NCBI GenBank assembly: GCA_017889625.1
Contig: JAGGAD010000039.1
Location: forward strand, 1-64,000
DNA length: 64,000 bases
Source of the DNA: Bacillota bacterium
GTDB lineage: Bacteria > Bacillota > Negativicutes > Sporomusales > CTSoil-080
Reading direction: 5' to 3'
Made by a program: the position numbers and the translations under genes. Below the pieces are notes generated by a model. The model saw only the letters and a list, made by a program, of their open reading frames with translations, was not told the origin of the DNA and made no database searches. Positions 16,426 to 24,326 of the stretch are shown in pieces. Each line of letters opens with the position of its first letter. The stretch's first letter is position 1.

Positions 16426-17832
16426 CTACTGAAATTGCAGACTTGTTACATGAAGCGGCGTAATATTATGTTTCTGCGTTATTACCATCGGCTGGCCCTT
16501 GCTTTCTCGATGATTGCCAGCATAACGAATATTAGCGAATTCGGCCAAGTCCTTATCTACTGTTACTAAGTCTTCACGACTTAATTCTTTAACACTATTT
16601 TTACCGATTGCCTGAATCGCCAATTGGATTTCTGTTTTGCATGATGCCAGAAAGTTCGCTAAATGTTCAGCTGCTAAATCTACATCTAATTTATCCGCCA
16701 ATTTTCCATTATATATAGCTAATTGGGTCGGCGGGGCTTGGGGCAACGCTTTGATCATCTGGGTATGAAGCGCAGCAACAACAGCTATTGTCCCAATATA
16801 TACGGCATCGGCCCCCAAAGCGAGAGCCTTAAGAAAATGGCCTGGCGTAGTCAACCCACCTGTGACAATAACACTGAAGTGATCGCGAAGATCGTTATTT
16901 ATTAGCCAATCGATGGTTCTTACCAAAGTATGAAAAGTTGGTAGCCCTACGTTGTCTTGCAAAGTTGGGTTGGCTGCCGCAGTGCCACCTTCAGAACCGT
17001 CAACAACAATATAATCCGCCTGCGTCTGGGCAATAACCGCAAGCTCATATTCAATATAGTCGGTTCCCGCTATTTTCACCCCTACCGGTACATCATATTG
17101 GCTTTTCATTTCGTTGATCATTTTTATGTAGTCTTGGGGGGTTGATTTTCCCGGCATCCGTGAATAAATAGTAGCAGATTGGCCTTCTTCAAGGTGCCAA
17201 GTTTTTCCTAAATGTTCGCCAATTTGTTCAGCTTGCATCGGTTCATCAACCGCTCCCCCCCATGCGCCTTGGCCTAGTTGAATTTCAATAGCATCCAGGC
17301 AGCCTAATTGTTCTGGCCCACTAAGAAACCCGCCACGATGGTATTGACCAATTAAACATTTCGCCGCTGATCGTTCTTCATTGGTTACCGCTGATTCGCC
17401 AGTATTCGTTGAAGTGCCTGCCAGCGTGGCGGCTTTAGCTAAGGCTATTTTAAGCGGCAAACTGAGTGAACCGCCATAGGACATCCCGGTGATCATAATC
17501 GGTATATCAAGTTCCAAGGGTTTCTTTGCTGCAGCTCCAATAACTGTCTTGGTGGAAACTTGAGTATAGTCGGCAGCAGGTAAATGGAAAAGCTGTCGGG
17601 GATTGAGCAATAGTTTATCCCAAGGTGATAATACGATAGGACTTCCTAACGGCCGGGTTAATTCTTTGCCAGATTCGGCCCGCATACAAGCTTCCATCAT
17701 GGCGCGAGGCGATAATTTTTCAGTAACCGTTACCATTGAAAATGGATTATCAGGATAGTCCTCAGTGAGCATTTTCTTTAAGATTTCATCATTGACTGGA
17801 TCTATGATCTGCATCAGCAACCAATTAAGCAC
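16426..17832 (-). CDS. FMN-binding glutamate synthase-like protein (GltB central/FMN domain)
   Basis: A 468-residue TIM-barrel enzyme matching the synthase domain of glutamate synthase without the N-terminal glutaminase. SYGGSLSLPLKIALAKAA and GTSTNTGESAV bind the FMN phosphate side, and VDGSEGGTAAANP with GADAVYIGT are typical FMN-barrel blocks. Stand-alone forms of this type occur in archaea and anaerobes, and their physiological reaction is not settled; ammonia- or partner-dependent glutamate formation, or another flavin oxidoreductase role, is possible. The start is GTG with AAGGAGG eleven bases upstream; an in-frame TAA just before it excludes a longer start. It stands alone. Confidence 0.82.
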   Translation of the reverse strand: MLNWLLMQIIDPVNDEILKKMLTEDYPDNPFSMVTVTEKLSPRAMMEACMRAESGKELTRPLGSPIVLSPWDKLLLNPRQLFHLPAADYTQVSTKTVIGAAAKKPLELDIPIMITGMSYGGSLSLPLKIALAKAATLAGTSTNTGESAVTNEERSAAKCLIGQYHRGGFLSGPEQLGCLDAIEIQLGQGAWGGAVDEPMQAEQIGEHLGKTWHLEEGQSATIYSRMPGKSTPQDYIKMINEMKSQYDVPVGVKIAGTDYIEYELAVIAQTQADYIVVDGSEGGTAAANPTLQDNVGLPTFHTLVRTIDWLINNDLRDHFSVIVTGGLTTPGHFLKALALGADAVYIGTIAVVAALHTQMIKALPQAPPTQLAIYNGKLADKLDVDLAAEHLANFLASCKTEIQLAIQAIGKNSVKELSREDLVTVDKDLAEFANIRYAGNHRESKGQPMVITQKHNITPLHVTSLQFQ

Positions 17833-17992
17833 TTATTCACAAACCTCCTTGCAATTCTAAAAATATAAATTTAGCTTTTCCACTAGCAAATCGTATATAC
17901 ATTACACCCTTGATTTACTCAGCCGTATAAAACTAAGTCTATCAATATATAATATATTTTGTTCGTACAGTTTATAATCTCCTTTCTCCACT

Positions 17993-18023
17993 GAACAAGG
18001 CCCCTTCGGCCTTGTTCTCTTTT
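17993..18023 (+). terminator. strong terminator in a gene-free gap
   Basis: GAACAAGGCC (17993-18002) pairs perfectly with GGCCTTGTTC (18008-18017) over CCTTC, followed by TCTTTTTT. No plus-strand gene lies upstream, so it may end an unannotated short RNA starting in the A/T-rich stretch after 17880. Apart from this hairpin I see nothing in the gap between 17833 and 18313. Confidence 0.55.
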
Positions 18024-18313
18024 TTGCCAAAGTGCCCTCATACCATCTAGCCTTAACTCTCGTATAAATCCATACACGTCTAGGTATAATATTTTAGCAA
18101 AGTATATGTATTCCTAATAAACAATGTCAATGCGGCCTTACTCTTTTTTCACCATATGATCCGCTCTTCAATTAAACTTTGATATGTGACCCAACACTTA
18201 AATATAGTTTTGCAAAATCCTTCTTTAACTCTGGCTCAAACATAAAAATCACTCGGCGTGATCTCTATTTTTCGCCCAGCAAACAACGCTTCTACAATTC
18301 AAGGAGGCTACTA

Positions 18314-18886
18314 GTGAACTACCATAAATCAGTGATGTTTGGTCTTACACTAATATTTATTATCATCCAGGTCTTAGTGATGCTTGGTTTGGGCAAGAAG
18401 GAATATCCCGGTTTTGTCCAGGGTACTCTGGTTACAACTTGTATTATTGTTCTGTATACTTTCTGTGAAAATAAATACGGTATATACATGAACAACTATA
18501 TACGAGCAGCCGTATTAGTTTACCTTATCGGTGACAGTTTAGGCGGACACTATTTGGAGTATTATATTACCTCAACCGTTTTTGATAAGGTTCTCCATGT
18601 TTTTGGCACCTATTCTCTCTCTCTATTTTTTTATATTCTTATGCGTCAATTGTTGACAAGTCCAGTTTCTCGAATAATCATCTTTATCTGGGTTTTTTGT
18701 CTTGGTATGAGCACAGGCGCAATTTATGAAATCATTGAGTTTATCGGTGATACGCTTACAAAACCAACCTTACCGGAGCAACCCAGTTTATGGGATACTG
18801 ACTTCGATCTAATATCAGATTTTATCGGAGCGATTATTGCAGCAATTCATGCTAGCATTTTAATGAAGCGCCGAAACATTATATAG
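18314..18886 (+). CDS. DUF2238/YjdF-like integral membrane protein
   Basis: A 190-residue protein with about six membrane helices. GAIYEIIEFIGD and WDTDFDLISDFIGA (C-terminal third) are the acidic helix motifs typical of the YjdF/DUF2238 family of inner-membrane proteins, whose function is unknown. The GTG start is seven bases after AAGGAGG (18301-18307); the frame is open 45 codons further upstream but without a ribosome site or start. A terminator follows directly. It is a single gene with no clear partner. Confidence 0.75.
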   Translation: MNYHKSVMFGLTLIFIIIQVLVMLGLGKKEYPGFVQGTLVTTCIIVLYTFCENKYGIYMNNYIRAAVLVYLIGDSLGGHYLEYYITSTVFDKVLHVFGTYSLSLFFYILMRQLLTSPVSRIIIFIWVFCLGMSTGAIYEIIEFIGDTLTKPTLPEQPSLWDTDFDLISDFIGAIIAAIHASILMKRRNII

Positions 18887-18889
18887 AAG

Positions 18890-18914
18890 AAGGCCTATTC
18901 TGCCTTGTTTTTTT
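18890..18914 (+). terminator. terminator of the YjdF-like gene
   Basis: AAGGC (18890-18894) and GCCTT (18902-18906) form a short stem followed by GTTTTTTTG, immediately after the stop codon. Confidence 0.55.
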
Positions 18915-19043
18915 GTTTTTGTCACTTTCAAAACCCAGCCAATACTAAGCTCCATATAATTCAAGGCTTTTGCAACTTAAATTTATGGTCATTTTTAAAG
19001 AGTACTAAATTGTATCTTATGTATAAAAATAATATATGCTACT

Positions 19044-19090
19044 CAAAAATCAGCCAGGACAAACTCGACCTCAGTCCTGGCTGATTTTTG
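19044..19090. terminator. bidirectional terminator
   Basis: CAAAAATCAGCCAGGAC (19044-19060) pairs perfectly with the 17 bases at 19074-19090 over a 13-base loop, with A and T tracts on either side. It lies past the end of the minus-strand small gene at 19141. Confidence 0.75.
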
Positions 19091-19140
19091 TCTCACTCCG
19101 CTTAATATCAGTCTGGATTATTCCGCTCCCAAATCTATTT

Positions 19141-19323
19141 TTATAAATCATAGTGGCTAAGTAACCATCGAAGTTCTTGAATCGGCACCAGCCTTTCCCC
19201 TTCTTCTTCATATACCGCTATCAACAAATTAAGGCAATTAATAAATATCCGGTAATGGTTATCTTTCCAAATTTGTTCCATAGATTCATACCTTTTTATT
19301 TTAATATATTCTGTTAACTTCAT
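19141..19323 (-). CDS. small hypothetical protein, 60 aa or less
   Basis: A 60-codon frame, helical and rich in charged and aromatic residues (KIKRYESMEQIWKDNHYR, then EEEGERLVPIQELRWLL). The first ATG has only GGGCG upstream; the ATG at codon 15 has AAAAGGT and may be the true start, giving 46 residues. No family is recognised. It is framed by two strong hairpins (19044-19090 and 19347-19402), so it could be an independent small transcription unit. Confidence 0.45.
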   Translation of the reverse strand: MKLTEYIKIKRYESMEQIWKDNHYRIFINCLNLLIAVYEEEGERLVPIQELRWLLSHYDL

Positions 19324-19346
19324 ATTTGTTTTACGCCCATATCATA

Positions 19347-19402
19347 AATAATAAGAAATGGCTATTTGTCGATTACTAGACAAATAGCCATTTCTTATTA
19401 TT
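19347..19402. terminator. 24-bp perfect hairpin
   Basis: The arms 19347-19370 and 19379-19402 are perfectly complementary over 24 bases with an 8-base loop. The stem ends in AATAATAAG/CTTATTATT, not a U-run in one direction only. Best read as a bidirectional terminator between two minus-strand small genes; its length is unusual for that. Confidence 0.6.
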
Positions 19403-19494
19403 GTAAAAATCGAGATTTACACGGCGGAGACGAGCCGCGTCCCTGCAAATCCCCTTTTTCAACAAACACTTCAACAGTGCAATTAATAATCCAA

Positions 19495-19683
19495 CTAACT
19501 AGCGGTATCCTCATAGTCATCGAAATCCTTCGGCGCGTTCTTGCTTTCGGCAACTAGAGTACCTTCCGATTTGCATTTGGGGCATTTTCCAAAGCTATCC
19601 TCCAAAATCAAACCTGTCTCAGATTTGAATTTTGTTCTACATTTCGGGCATACATAAAACATCCAATAGGCTCCCCAAGACAT
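19495..19683 (-). CDS. zinc-ribbon protein, 62 aa
   Basis: Two CxxC knuckles (VCPKCRTKF and KCPKCKSEG) about 20 residues apart make a rubredoxin-like zinc ribbon, followed by an acidic tail (DFDDYEDTAS). The ATG lies a few bases after AGGAGGTGG; the TTG directly before it is an alternative. Such proteins bind zinc and often contact RNA polymerase or other proteins, but nothing here shows the partner. The next upstream gene on the same strand is also a zinc-ribbon protein, 50 bases away, so the two may be co-transcribed. Confidence 0.7.
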   Translation of the reverse strand: MSWGAYWMFYVCPKCRTKFKSETGLILEDSFGKCPKCKSEGTLVAESKNAPKDFDDYEDTAS

Positions 19684-19732
19684 CAAACCACCTCCTTTTC
19701 TCGTCCACTCAATTATACAATATCATTATTGA

Positions 19733-20158
19733 CTATTTCAAATTAGTTTCTTCATCCCCAAGCTCCGGAGTGTTTGCAATAATGCTCCTGGCTTCCTCGG
19801 CCAGCTCTGCGGGAACATATAAATCAACCCCATAAATTGTTGTACCCATGTATATTTCCAAATATCCGCCCGGACCTCTGAACTTTTTCAGTACCGGAAT
19901 TCCATTTGAATTTAAAAGCGCTAAAACTATTTCAGCTTCAATGGGGTCAATCGCGGTAGTCAGATACGCGCCCCCGGCATAATACTTTTGATTATCATTA
20001 GCTGCTTCAATACCTTTAATTTCTTCGATAGCTTTAGTTGCTTCAACATCGTTAGTTTCCTCAATAAGCTCTAACTCATCTACCAGCTCCACATCACAAT
20101 CAAAACAAGTCTTAAACCCTTGCTGATACTCCACTCCACACTTGGGACACCATGACAT
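19733..20158 (-). CDS. zinc ribbon plus DUF2007-like domain protein
   Basis: A 141-residue protein. The N-terminus has a CxxC...CxxC ribbon (WCPKCGVEY and TCFDCDVEL), then an acidic linker (about 28-58), then a small alpha/beta domain with EAEIVLALLNSNGIPVL and GVDLYVPAELAEEARSII, the pattern of DUF2007 (a putative signal-transducing or ligand-binding domain). The ATG is preceded by GGGAGG at good spacing, so five upstream in-frame codons are excluded. Function is unknown; the domain call is by pattern only. Confidence 0.7.
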   Translation of the reverse strand: MSWCPKCGVEYQQGFKTCFDCDVELVDELELIEETNDVEATKAIEEIKGIEAANDNQKYYAGGAYLTTAIDPIEAEIVLALLNSNGIPVLKKFRGPGGYLEIYMGTTIYGVDLYVPAELAEEARSIIANTPELGDEETNLK

Positions 20159-20324
20159 ATCAATTCCTCCCATGAACAGTTGGAGATATTCCCATTTTTT
20201 CTTTTTCCTTCTACGTTCGTTCTTGTTTTTGTAATTTCTCGAGAATAATTACAATTATTAATAAAATGTTTAAGCATAATTCAGATTTTAGCTTATACCA
20301 GCTGCCAACTTTTATCAAGAGAAA

Positions 20325-20357
20325 GGTTGCAACCAACGTACTACATTGGTTACAGCC
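20325..20357. terminator. imperfect terminator hairpin after the exopolysaccharide operon
   Basis: GGTTGCAACCAA (20325-20336) pairs with TTGGTTACAGCC (20346-20357) with two mismatches over a 9-base loop. It lies 44 bases past the stop of the synthase gene on the minus strand. Confidence 0.45.
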
Positions 20358-20400
20358 TTACGCATTTATAGGATAGCTGTCTAACACCAAGAGAGTTTAT

Positions 20401-21735
20401 TCAAAATTTATTTTTTCTTAAAACCCACCACGGAGCCATTGAACTGTCTTTGTGCCCCGCACCGACCAACTCCCAAAGTATTGCTACCAAACTATTTATT
20501 TTTGCGGCAAACTGGAAGAATGGCATGAGCGGCAAAAGATACAACCGGGAAAGATCACTCTCTTTCCGTTCCGACAATAGAACAACAGATATTAAATAAA
20601 TTACCGTAAGCAGGAAAAAATAAAACAAGTAAACCGCAGCCAGCAGAGCAATTACAAAATCTATCCGGTATTCAAATAATAACCAAATCGTATAAACGAA
20701 TACCATTGCCGGTATAAAAATATGGGTAAAAATATTGATCAAGATACCAAAAAAGTTGCCCCAGCCCATTAACCTCGGATTAATCGTGTGGTAGTGTTTA
20801 AATAAAATAAAGGGATAATCGCCCTCCCATCTTATCCGCTGTTTAAAAAACTTAGCAAAACTGTCCGGGACATCGGTGAAACATATTGCTTCCGGATCAA
20901 ATACAATCCGAAACTTTTTCTGAGACTGGGCAAAATAATTTTTGATCCGCATCGTCATATCAAGATCCTCCGCCGTTCCCGCATCCCAGCCTTCAACTAA
21001 GTCAAGCACTTCCCGGCGGAAAATTCCAAAGGCACCCGATATATTATTCACCATATTAAACTCACTTAACGCCGTCTTCGAGGAATGGATTGCAAGAAAA
21101 TACTCTATCGCCTGAAAAGCAGCACATAAAGTTTCATTAGCATTTCTCACTCTAAGGCAGCCGCTAACCGCCACAACCGAATCATCCTCAAAATGCCTGG
21201 TCGCCCGCTCAACCATATTATTGTCAAAGGACGTATCACCATCTACTTTGATAATGATCTTCCCTGTGGCAAAGTTCAGCCCCAAATTGCTACTTGACAC
21301 CACGCCACTGCGTTGCCACTTGGGCAATATAAGCATTGACCGGTTTGAATGCCCATTCACCCAACCTTCCATCGTTTTTGCTGCCCGCATCGTCTCAACA
21401 TTAATCGAGGCCCCATCAATGACCAGCAAAAGCTGAATCTTTCCCGGATATAGCTGTTCAGTAAGTGAAATAACCGTCTTTTCAATATCGCGCCCTTCAT
21501 TATAACAAGTTATAAGGAAGGATACTGCCGGAAAATAAGGGCGACGCTCCCCCTCTCGCAACCGGTTTAACTTATATTTTATAAGCCCGATAAAAATAAA
21601 CAGCGTCCAGGGAATCTCAAAAAACAGCACATAGGGCATTAGGAAAACTGCCGCCGCTATTACGTCACCATTTATAAGCTGAGCAATCGTTAAGTTGTAT
21701 AAATTATTAACAATACTATATATTAAACTATTCAT
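20401..21735 (-). CDS. processive GT2 polysaccharide synthase (BcsA/PgaC/HasA-like)
   Basis: A 444-residue membrane enzyme. Helices at about 22-50 come first, then the cytoplasmic GT-A domain: SFLITCYNEGRDI, VIDGASIN, VDGDTSF (metal-binding DxD), GAFGIFRREV, GTAEDLDMTMRI (catalytic ED) and FKQRIRWEGDY, the QxxRW motif of processive synthases. At least four helices follow (about 305-425). It would polymerise a nucleotide sugar and thread the chain across the inner membrane. The first acid of the usual DD pair is I (VIDG). It is the last gene of a four-gene operon and overlaps the previous stop by ATGA. Confidence 0.85.
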   Translation of the reverse strand: MNSLIYSIVNNLYNLTIAQLINGDVIAAAVFLMPYVLFFEIPWTLFIFIGLIKYKLNRLREGERRPYFPAVSFLITCYNEGRDIEKTVISLTEQLYPGKIQLLLVIDGASINVETMRAAKTMEGWVNGHSNRSMLILPKWQRSGVVSSSNLGLNFATGKIIIKVDGDTSFDNNMVERATRHFEDDSVVAVSGCLRVRNANETLCAAFQAIEYFLAIHSSKTALSEFNMVNNISGAFGIFRREVLDLVEGWDAGTAEDLDMTMRIKNYFAQSQKKFRIVFDPEAICFTDVPDSFAKFFKQRIRWEGDYPFILFKHYHTINPRLMGWGNFFGILINIFTHIFIPAMVFVYTIWLLFEYRIDFVIALLAAVYLFYFFLLTVIYLISVVLLSERKESDLSRLYLLPLMPFFQFAAKINSLVAILWELVGAGHKDSSMAPWWVLRKNKF

Positions 21736-23216
21736 CTAACATCCAACATGGTATCCTCGTATTCACTAAGCAGCCCTTGCGCAACCGGTCCGCTTCCCGC
21801 ATATTCCGCAGAAATTGAAAAACACTTAACATACATATTAATCCGCGCCCCAGCTTCTGGCGAAACCATATCAGAAAGTTTTTCTATTCTCGACGCCAGA
21901 ATTTCGCCGCCCACTTGTGGGGTCCGCGGTAAAAGCACCCAAAACGTATTTTCTCCGGTACTGGTTGTTATATCGGTCACTCGTACCAATTCTCTAATGC
22001 GCTGACCAAGTTCATCAATTAAATTTTTAAATTGAGCCATTCCCGCCCGGTTCTCTACGGCCTCAAGTCCGACAATTTTTATACATAACAAGGAAAAATC
22101 CTCATCACTATATCGGTTCTTCATCTGCAGCAGCCAGTCTGCTACCTGATAAAAATATAACGGTAATACATTGTGATTGCTATCAAACAGCGAAAACTCA
22201 ACATCAATTACGCCAAGCTGCACCGCCCTTTTCCCTTTTGCCGTGATGGCCAAATTATACAGTTGCCTAACCTCTAAATCCTCTGTGGCCGACTTGCGCC
22301 GACAATTTAAACAATCCGCCTTAACTTCCGGTTCGATAAACCGTTCCCCACAACTATTGCAAGAATAAGCTTCTACCGGCCGATCATAATCACTGCCGAT
22401 GTGGCGGAGCGTAACATTACAGCGCGGACACATCAATAGCATTCCATTTCGGAAATCTTCTTCCGCCGCTACATGCGCACAAGTAAAACAATGGATCATC
22501 TTTTTCTTGGAAAAATCGATATTGCCGCATGCAGGACAAGAATCTATATAGTTCATACTGCCGGTGTGGCAATGCGGGCAAAGACGAATTCTATCAACAA
22601 GGCCGGCTTCAACCAGAAATCCCTGAGCAGCTAACGATGACACCCATTCCGCAGAACTTTGCAGCGGTGTTTTACTGGGATATTTATCTGAAACCAAGCC
22701 GAAATGATAAGCTGATTGCATTGATTGCTCAGCAAACCCGCCGATAAAAAATGCCGCCGGATATTCATAAATCCACGGCGAGACAGTCAGCGCCAACGGC
22801 GACAAAGCGTATCCATCTTCCCGGCAATATAAAAAAGTTAACAAACGTAAATCATCATTGACGGCATTTGTCGCCATTGATAGTTTTTCCATCCGAAAAA
22901 TGATTTTAGAAGCATTCGGCAGGACCTCTTCTTTAGTTATTCCAACCCCGTCGGTAAAAACGTCTAGCTTCCCCATTGATTTTGTCAAATATATCGGAGC
23001 AGCATAAAATATTTCCGAACGCCGCAACTGACAGACAGCATTAAACATTGCCTTAACTACATTATCATCTTCCGGGGTTAACCCATCAATTAATACAATC
23101 GCTGGAACCTTGTTTGCTTCCAGCATAGCATTAACCGAATTATAACTGCCATCCAAGAAGTCGGGATGAGCCAGCAGTTCGCCGCCCAAATTCAAACGAT
23201 ATATCTTATTATTCAC
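21732..23216 (-). CDS. zinc-ribbon protein with degenerate GGDEF domain (TackOD1-like)
   Basis: A 494-residue soluble protein. The N-terminal 120 residues (PAIVLIDGLTPEDDN, YAAPIYLTKS) look like a response-regulator fold without a clear phosphorylation site. The middle has several CxxC pairs (LCPHCHTG, SCPACGN, HCFTCAH, MCPRCNV, SCNSCGE, DCLNCRR), at least two zinc ribbons, resembling the TackOD1 type of output region. The C-terminus follows a GGDEF domain, but the active site reads TGENTF, so it should not make cyclic di-GMP. It may instead sense it or hold other proteins. The GTG at 23216 has TTAGGAGT in front; an ATG six codons earlier has none. It lies directly upstream of the synthase. 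Confidence 0.7.
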   Translation of the reverse strand: MNNKIYRLNLGGELLAHPDFLDGSYNSVNAMLEANKVPAIVLIDGLTPEDDNVVKAMFNAVCQLRRSEIFYAAPIYLTKSMGKLDVFTDGVGITKEEVLPNASKIIFRMEKLSMATNAVNDDLRLLTFLYCREDGYALSPLALTVSPWIYEYPAAFFIGGFAEQSMQSAYHFGLVSDKYPSKTPLQSSAEWVSSLAAQGFLVEAGLVDRIRLCPHCHTGSMNYIDSCPACGNIDFSKKKMIHCFTCAHVAAEEDFRNGMLLMCPRCNVTLRHIGSDYDRPVEAYSCNSCGERFIEPEVKADCLNCRRKSATEDLEVRQLYNLAITAKGKRAVQLGVIDVEFSLFDSNHNVLPLYFYQVADWLLQMKNRYSDEDFSLLCIKIVGLEAVENRAGMAQFKNLIDELGQRIRELVRVTDITTSTGENTFWVLLPRTPQVGGEILASRIEKLSDMVSPEAGARINMYVKCFSISAEYAGSGPVAQGLLSEYEDTMLDVR

Positions 23217-23258
23217 GCTAGTACTCCTAAACATTAGTAATGTATAGCTTCACTTTTT

Positions 23259-24326
23259 TTACCATTCAACCACTATCGGCAGACCATCAATTGTTTCTTC
23301 CTCCTGCAAGGGCTCCAGCAGTTTAAGGAACACCTGAACCCGCCGCATACTAGTGGGGTAAATTTTCTCAGAAATCCCGTTTGGCACATTATCAGCAACC
23401 ACCGGCGGCTGCTCGACCACCGCTTTGATTTTCCTGTTGCTGCCAGGCAACTTCACGATCGCAGCCGTTCCAATATCTGTTTTCTTTAAATCTTTAGGAT
23501 CAACATAGGTCATTATATGTGCTGATTCCGTATTAACTATAATGGCAAGCGGTTCTCCCGCCGAAAAGCTTTGTCCATCGTTTACTAATATTGAACTTAC
23601 CTTTCCTCCTTGACCGGTTTTAATATCAAAAAACTCCTCAGTCATACTTTTTAAAGCTTTGATACTTTGTTCAATTTGGCTGATTCTCATCGGATTAACT
23701 GTCGGAGTTGCCTGATTATTAACCAAAGCTTTCGCTGAAGCCGCATTAATTGCCGCCAACGACGCTTTAGTTTCCCTTAGCTTGTTTTCGGCTGCATCCA
23801 CTTCCGCCCTGGTTGCCGCCCCTTGCTCCATAAGCCGTCTTGTGTCATTGCACATCGTTTCGTAATAAGCAATACTTTGCTTCACAAGTTCAAGCTGCTC
23901 AGAACTCCCACTAACCTCGGCAGACGCAACCTTACCTTCACTTGCGCCACCGTTAATTGCCGCCTCACGTTCCGCTTCAAGCAAGGCAATCTGTTCGCGG
24001 CGGTTTTCCTGGATTTTTCGTTTCACCCGGAAAATTACCGTATCAGGACCGACCATGTCACCCTTTTGAAAAAATACTTTTTCCACTGTTCCTGCTTCAA
24101 TCGAATTTATCGTTCGCTTCTCCAGCCAGATCGTTCCCGGCGATGTAACAAATGCCCAATCTAATAATATTTTGCCAATTAAGATAATAAATGGCGAACC
24201 TATCAGAAGTAAAATAATCATCCACCGAACTTTGGGAAATACTCTTTTCGCTGCGCCATATGGCACTTTTACATTATTCTCGATTGTAGAATCACTTCTT
24301 TTATTTGACGAAAATGAAACTTTCAT
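23259..24326 (-). CDS. HlyD-family membrane fusion protein of the exopolysaccharide operon
   Basis: A 355-residue periplasmic adaptor with one helix near residues 32-55 (MIILLLIGSPFIILIGKILL) after a basic cytoplasmic tail. A lipoyl half, EAGTVEKVFFQKGDMVGPD, is followed by a coiled-coil hairpin (about 105-200) and the second half, GGKVSSILVNDGQSFSAGEPLAII; KLPGSNRKIKAVVEQ belongs to the barrel. The start ATG overlaps the stop of the TolC-glycosidase gene (ATGA). It probably links the membrane synthase complex to the outer-membrane channel. Confidence 0.85.
   Translation of the reverse strand: MKVSFSSNKRSDSTIENNVKVPYGAAKRVFPKVRWMIILLLIGSPFIILIGKILLDWAFVTSPGTIWLEKRTINSIEAGTVEKVFFQKGDMVGPDTVIFRVKRKIQENRREQIALLEAEREAAINGGASEGKVASAEVSGSSEQLELVKQSIAYYETMCNDTRRLMEQGAATRAEVDAAENKLRETKASLAAINAASAKALVNNQATPTVNPMRISQIEQSIKALKSMTEEFFDIKTGQGGKVSSILVNDGQSFSAGEPLAIIVNTESAHIMTYVDPKDLKKTDIGTAAIVKLPGSNRKIKAVVEQPPVVADNVPNGISEKIYPTSMRRVQVFLKLLEPLQEEETIDGLPIVVEW

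Noticed and set aside
18179-18313. Longer N-terminus for the YjcF/YjdF-like membrane protein
   Set aside because: Basic, low-complexity leader without a ribosome site; AAGGAGG sits exactly before GTG 18314.
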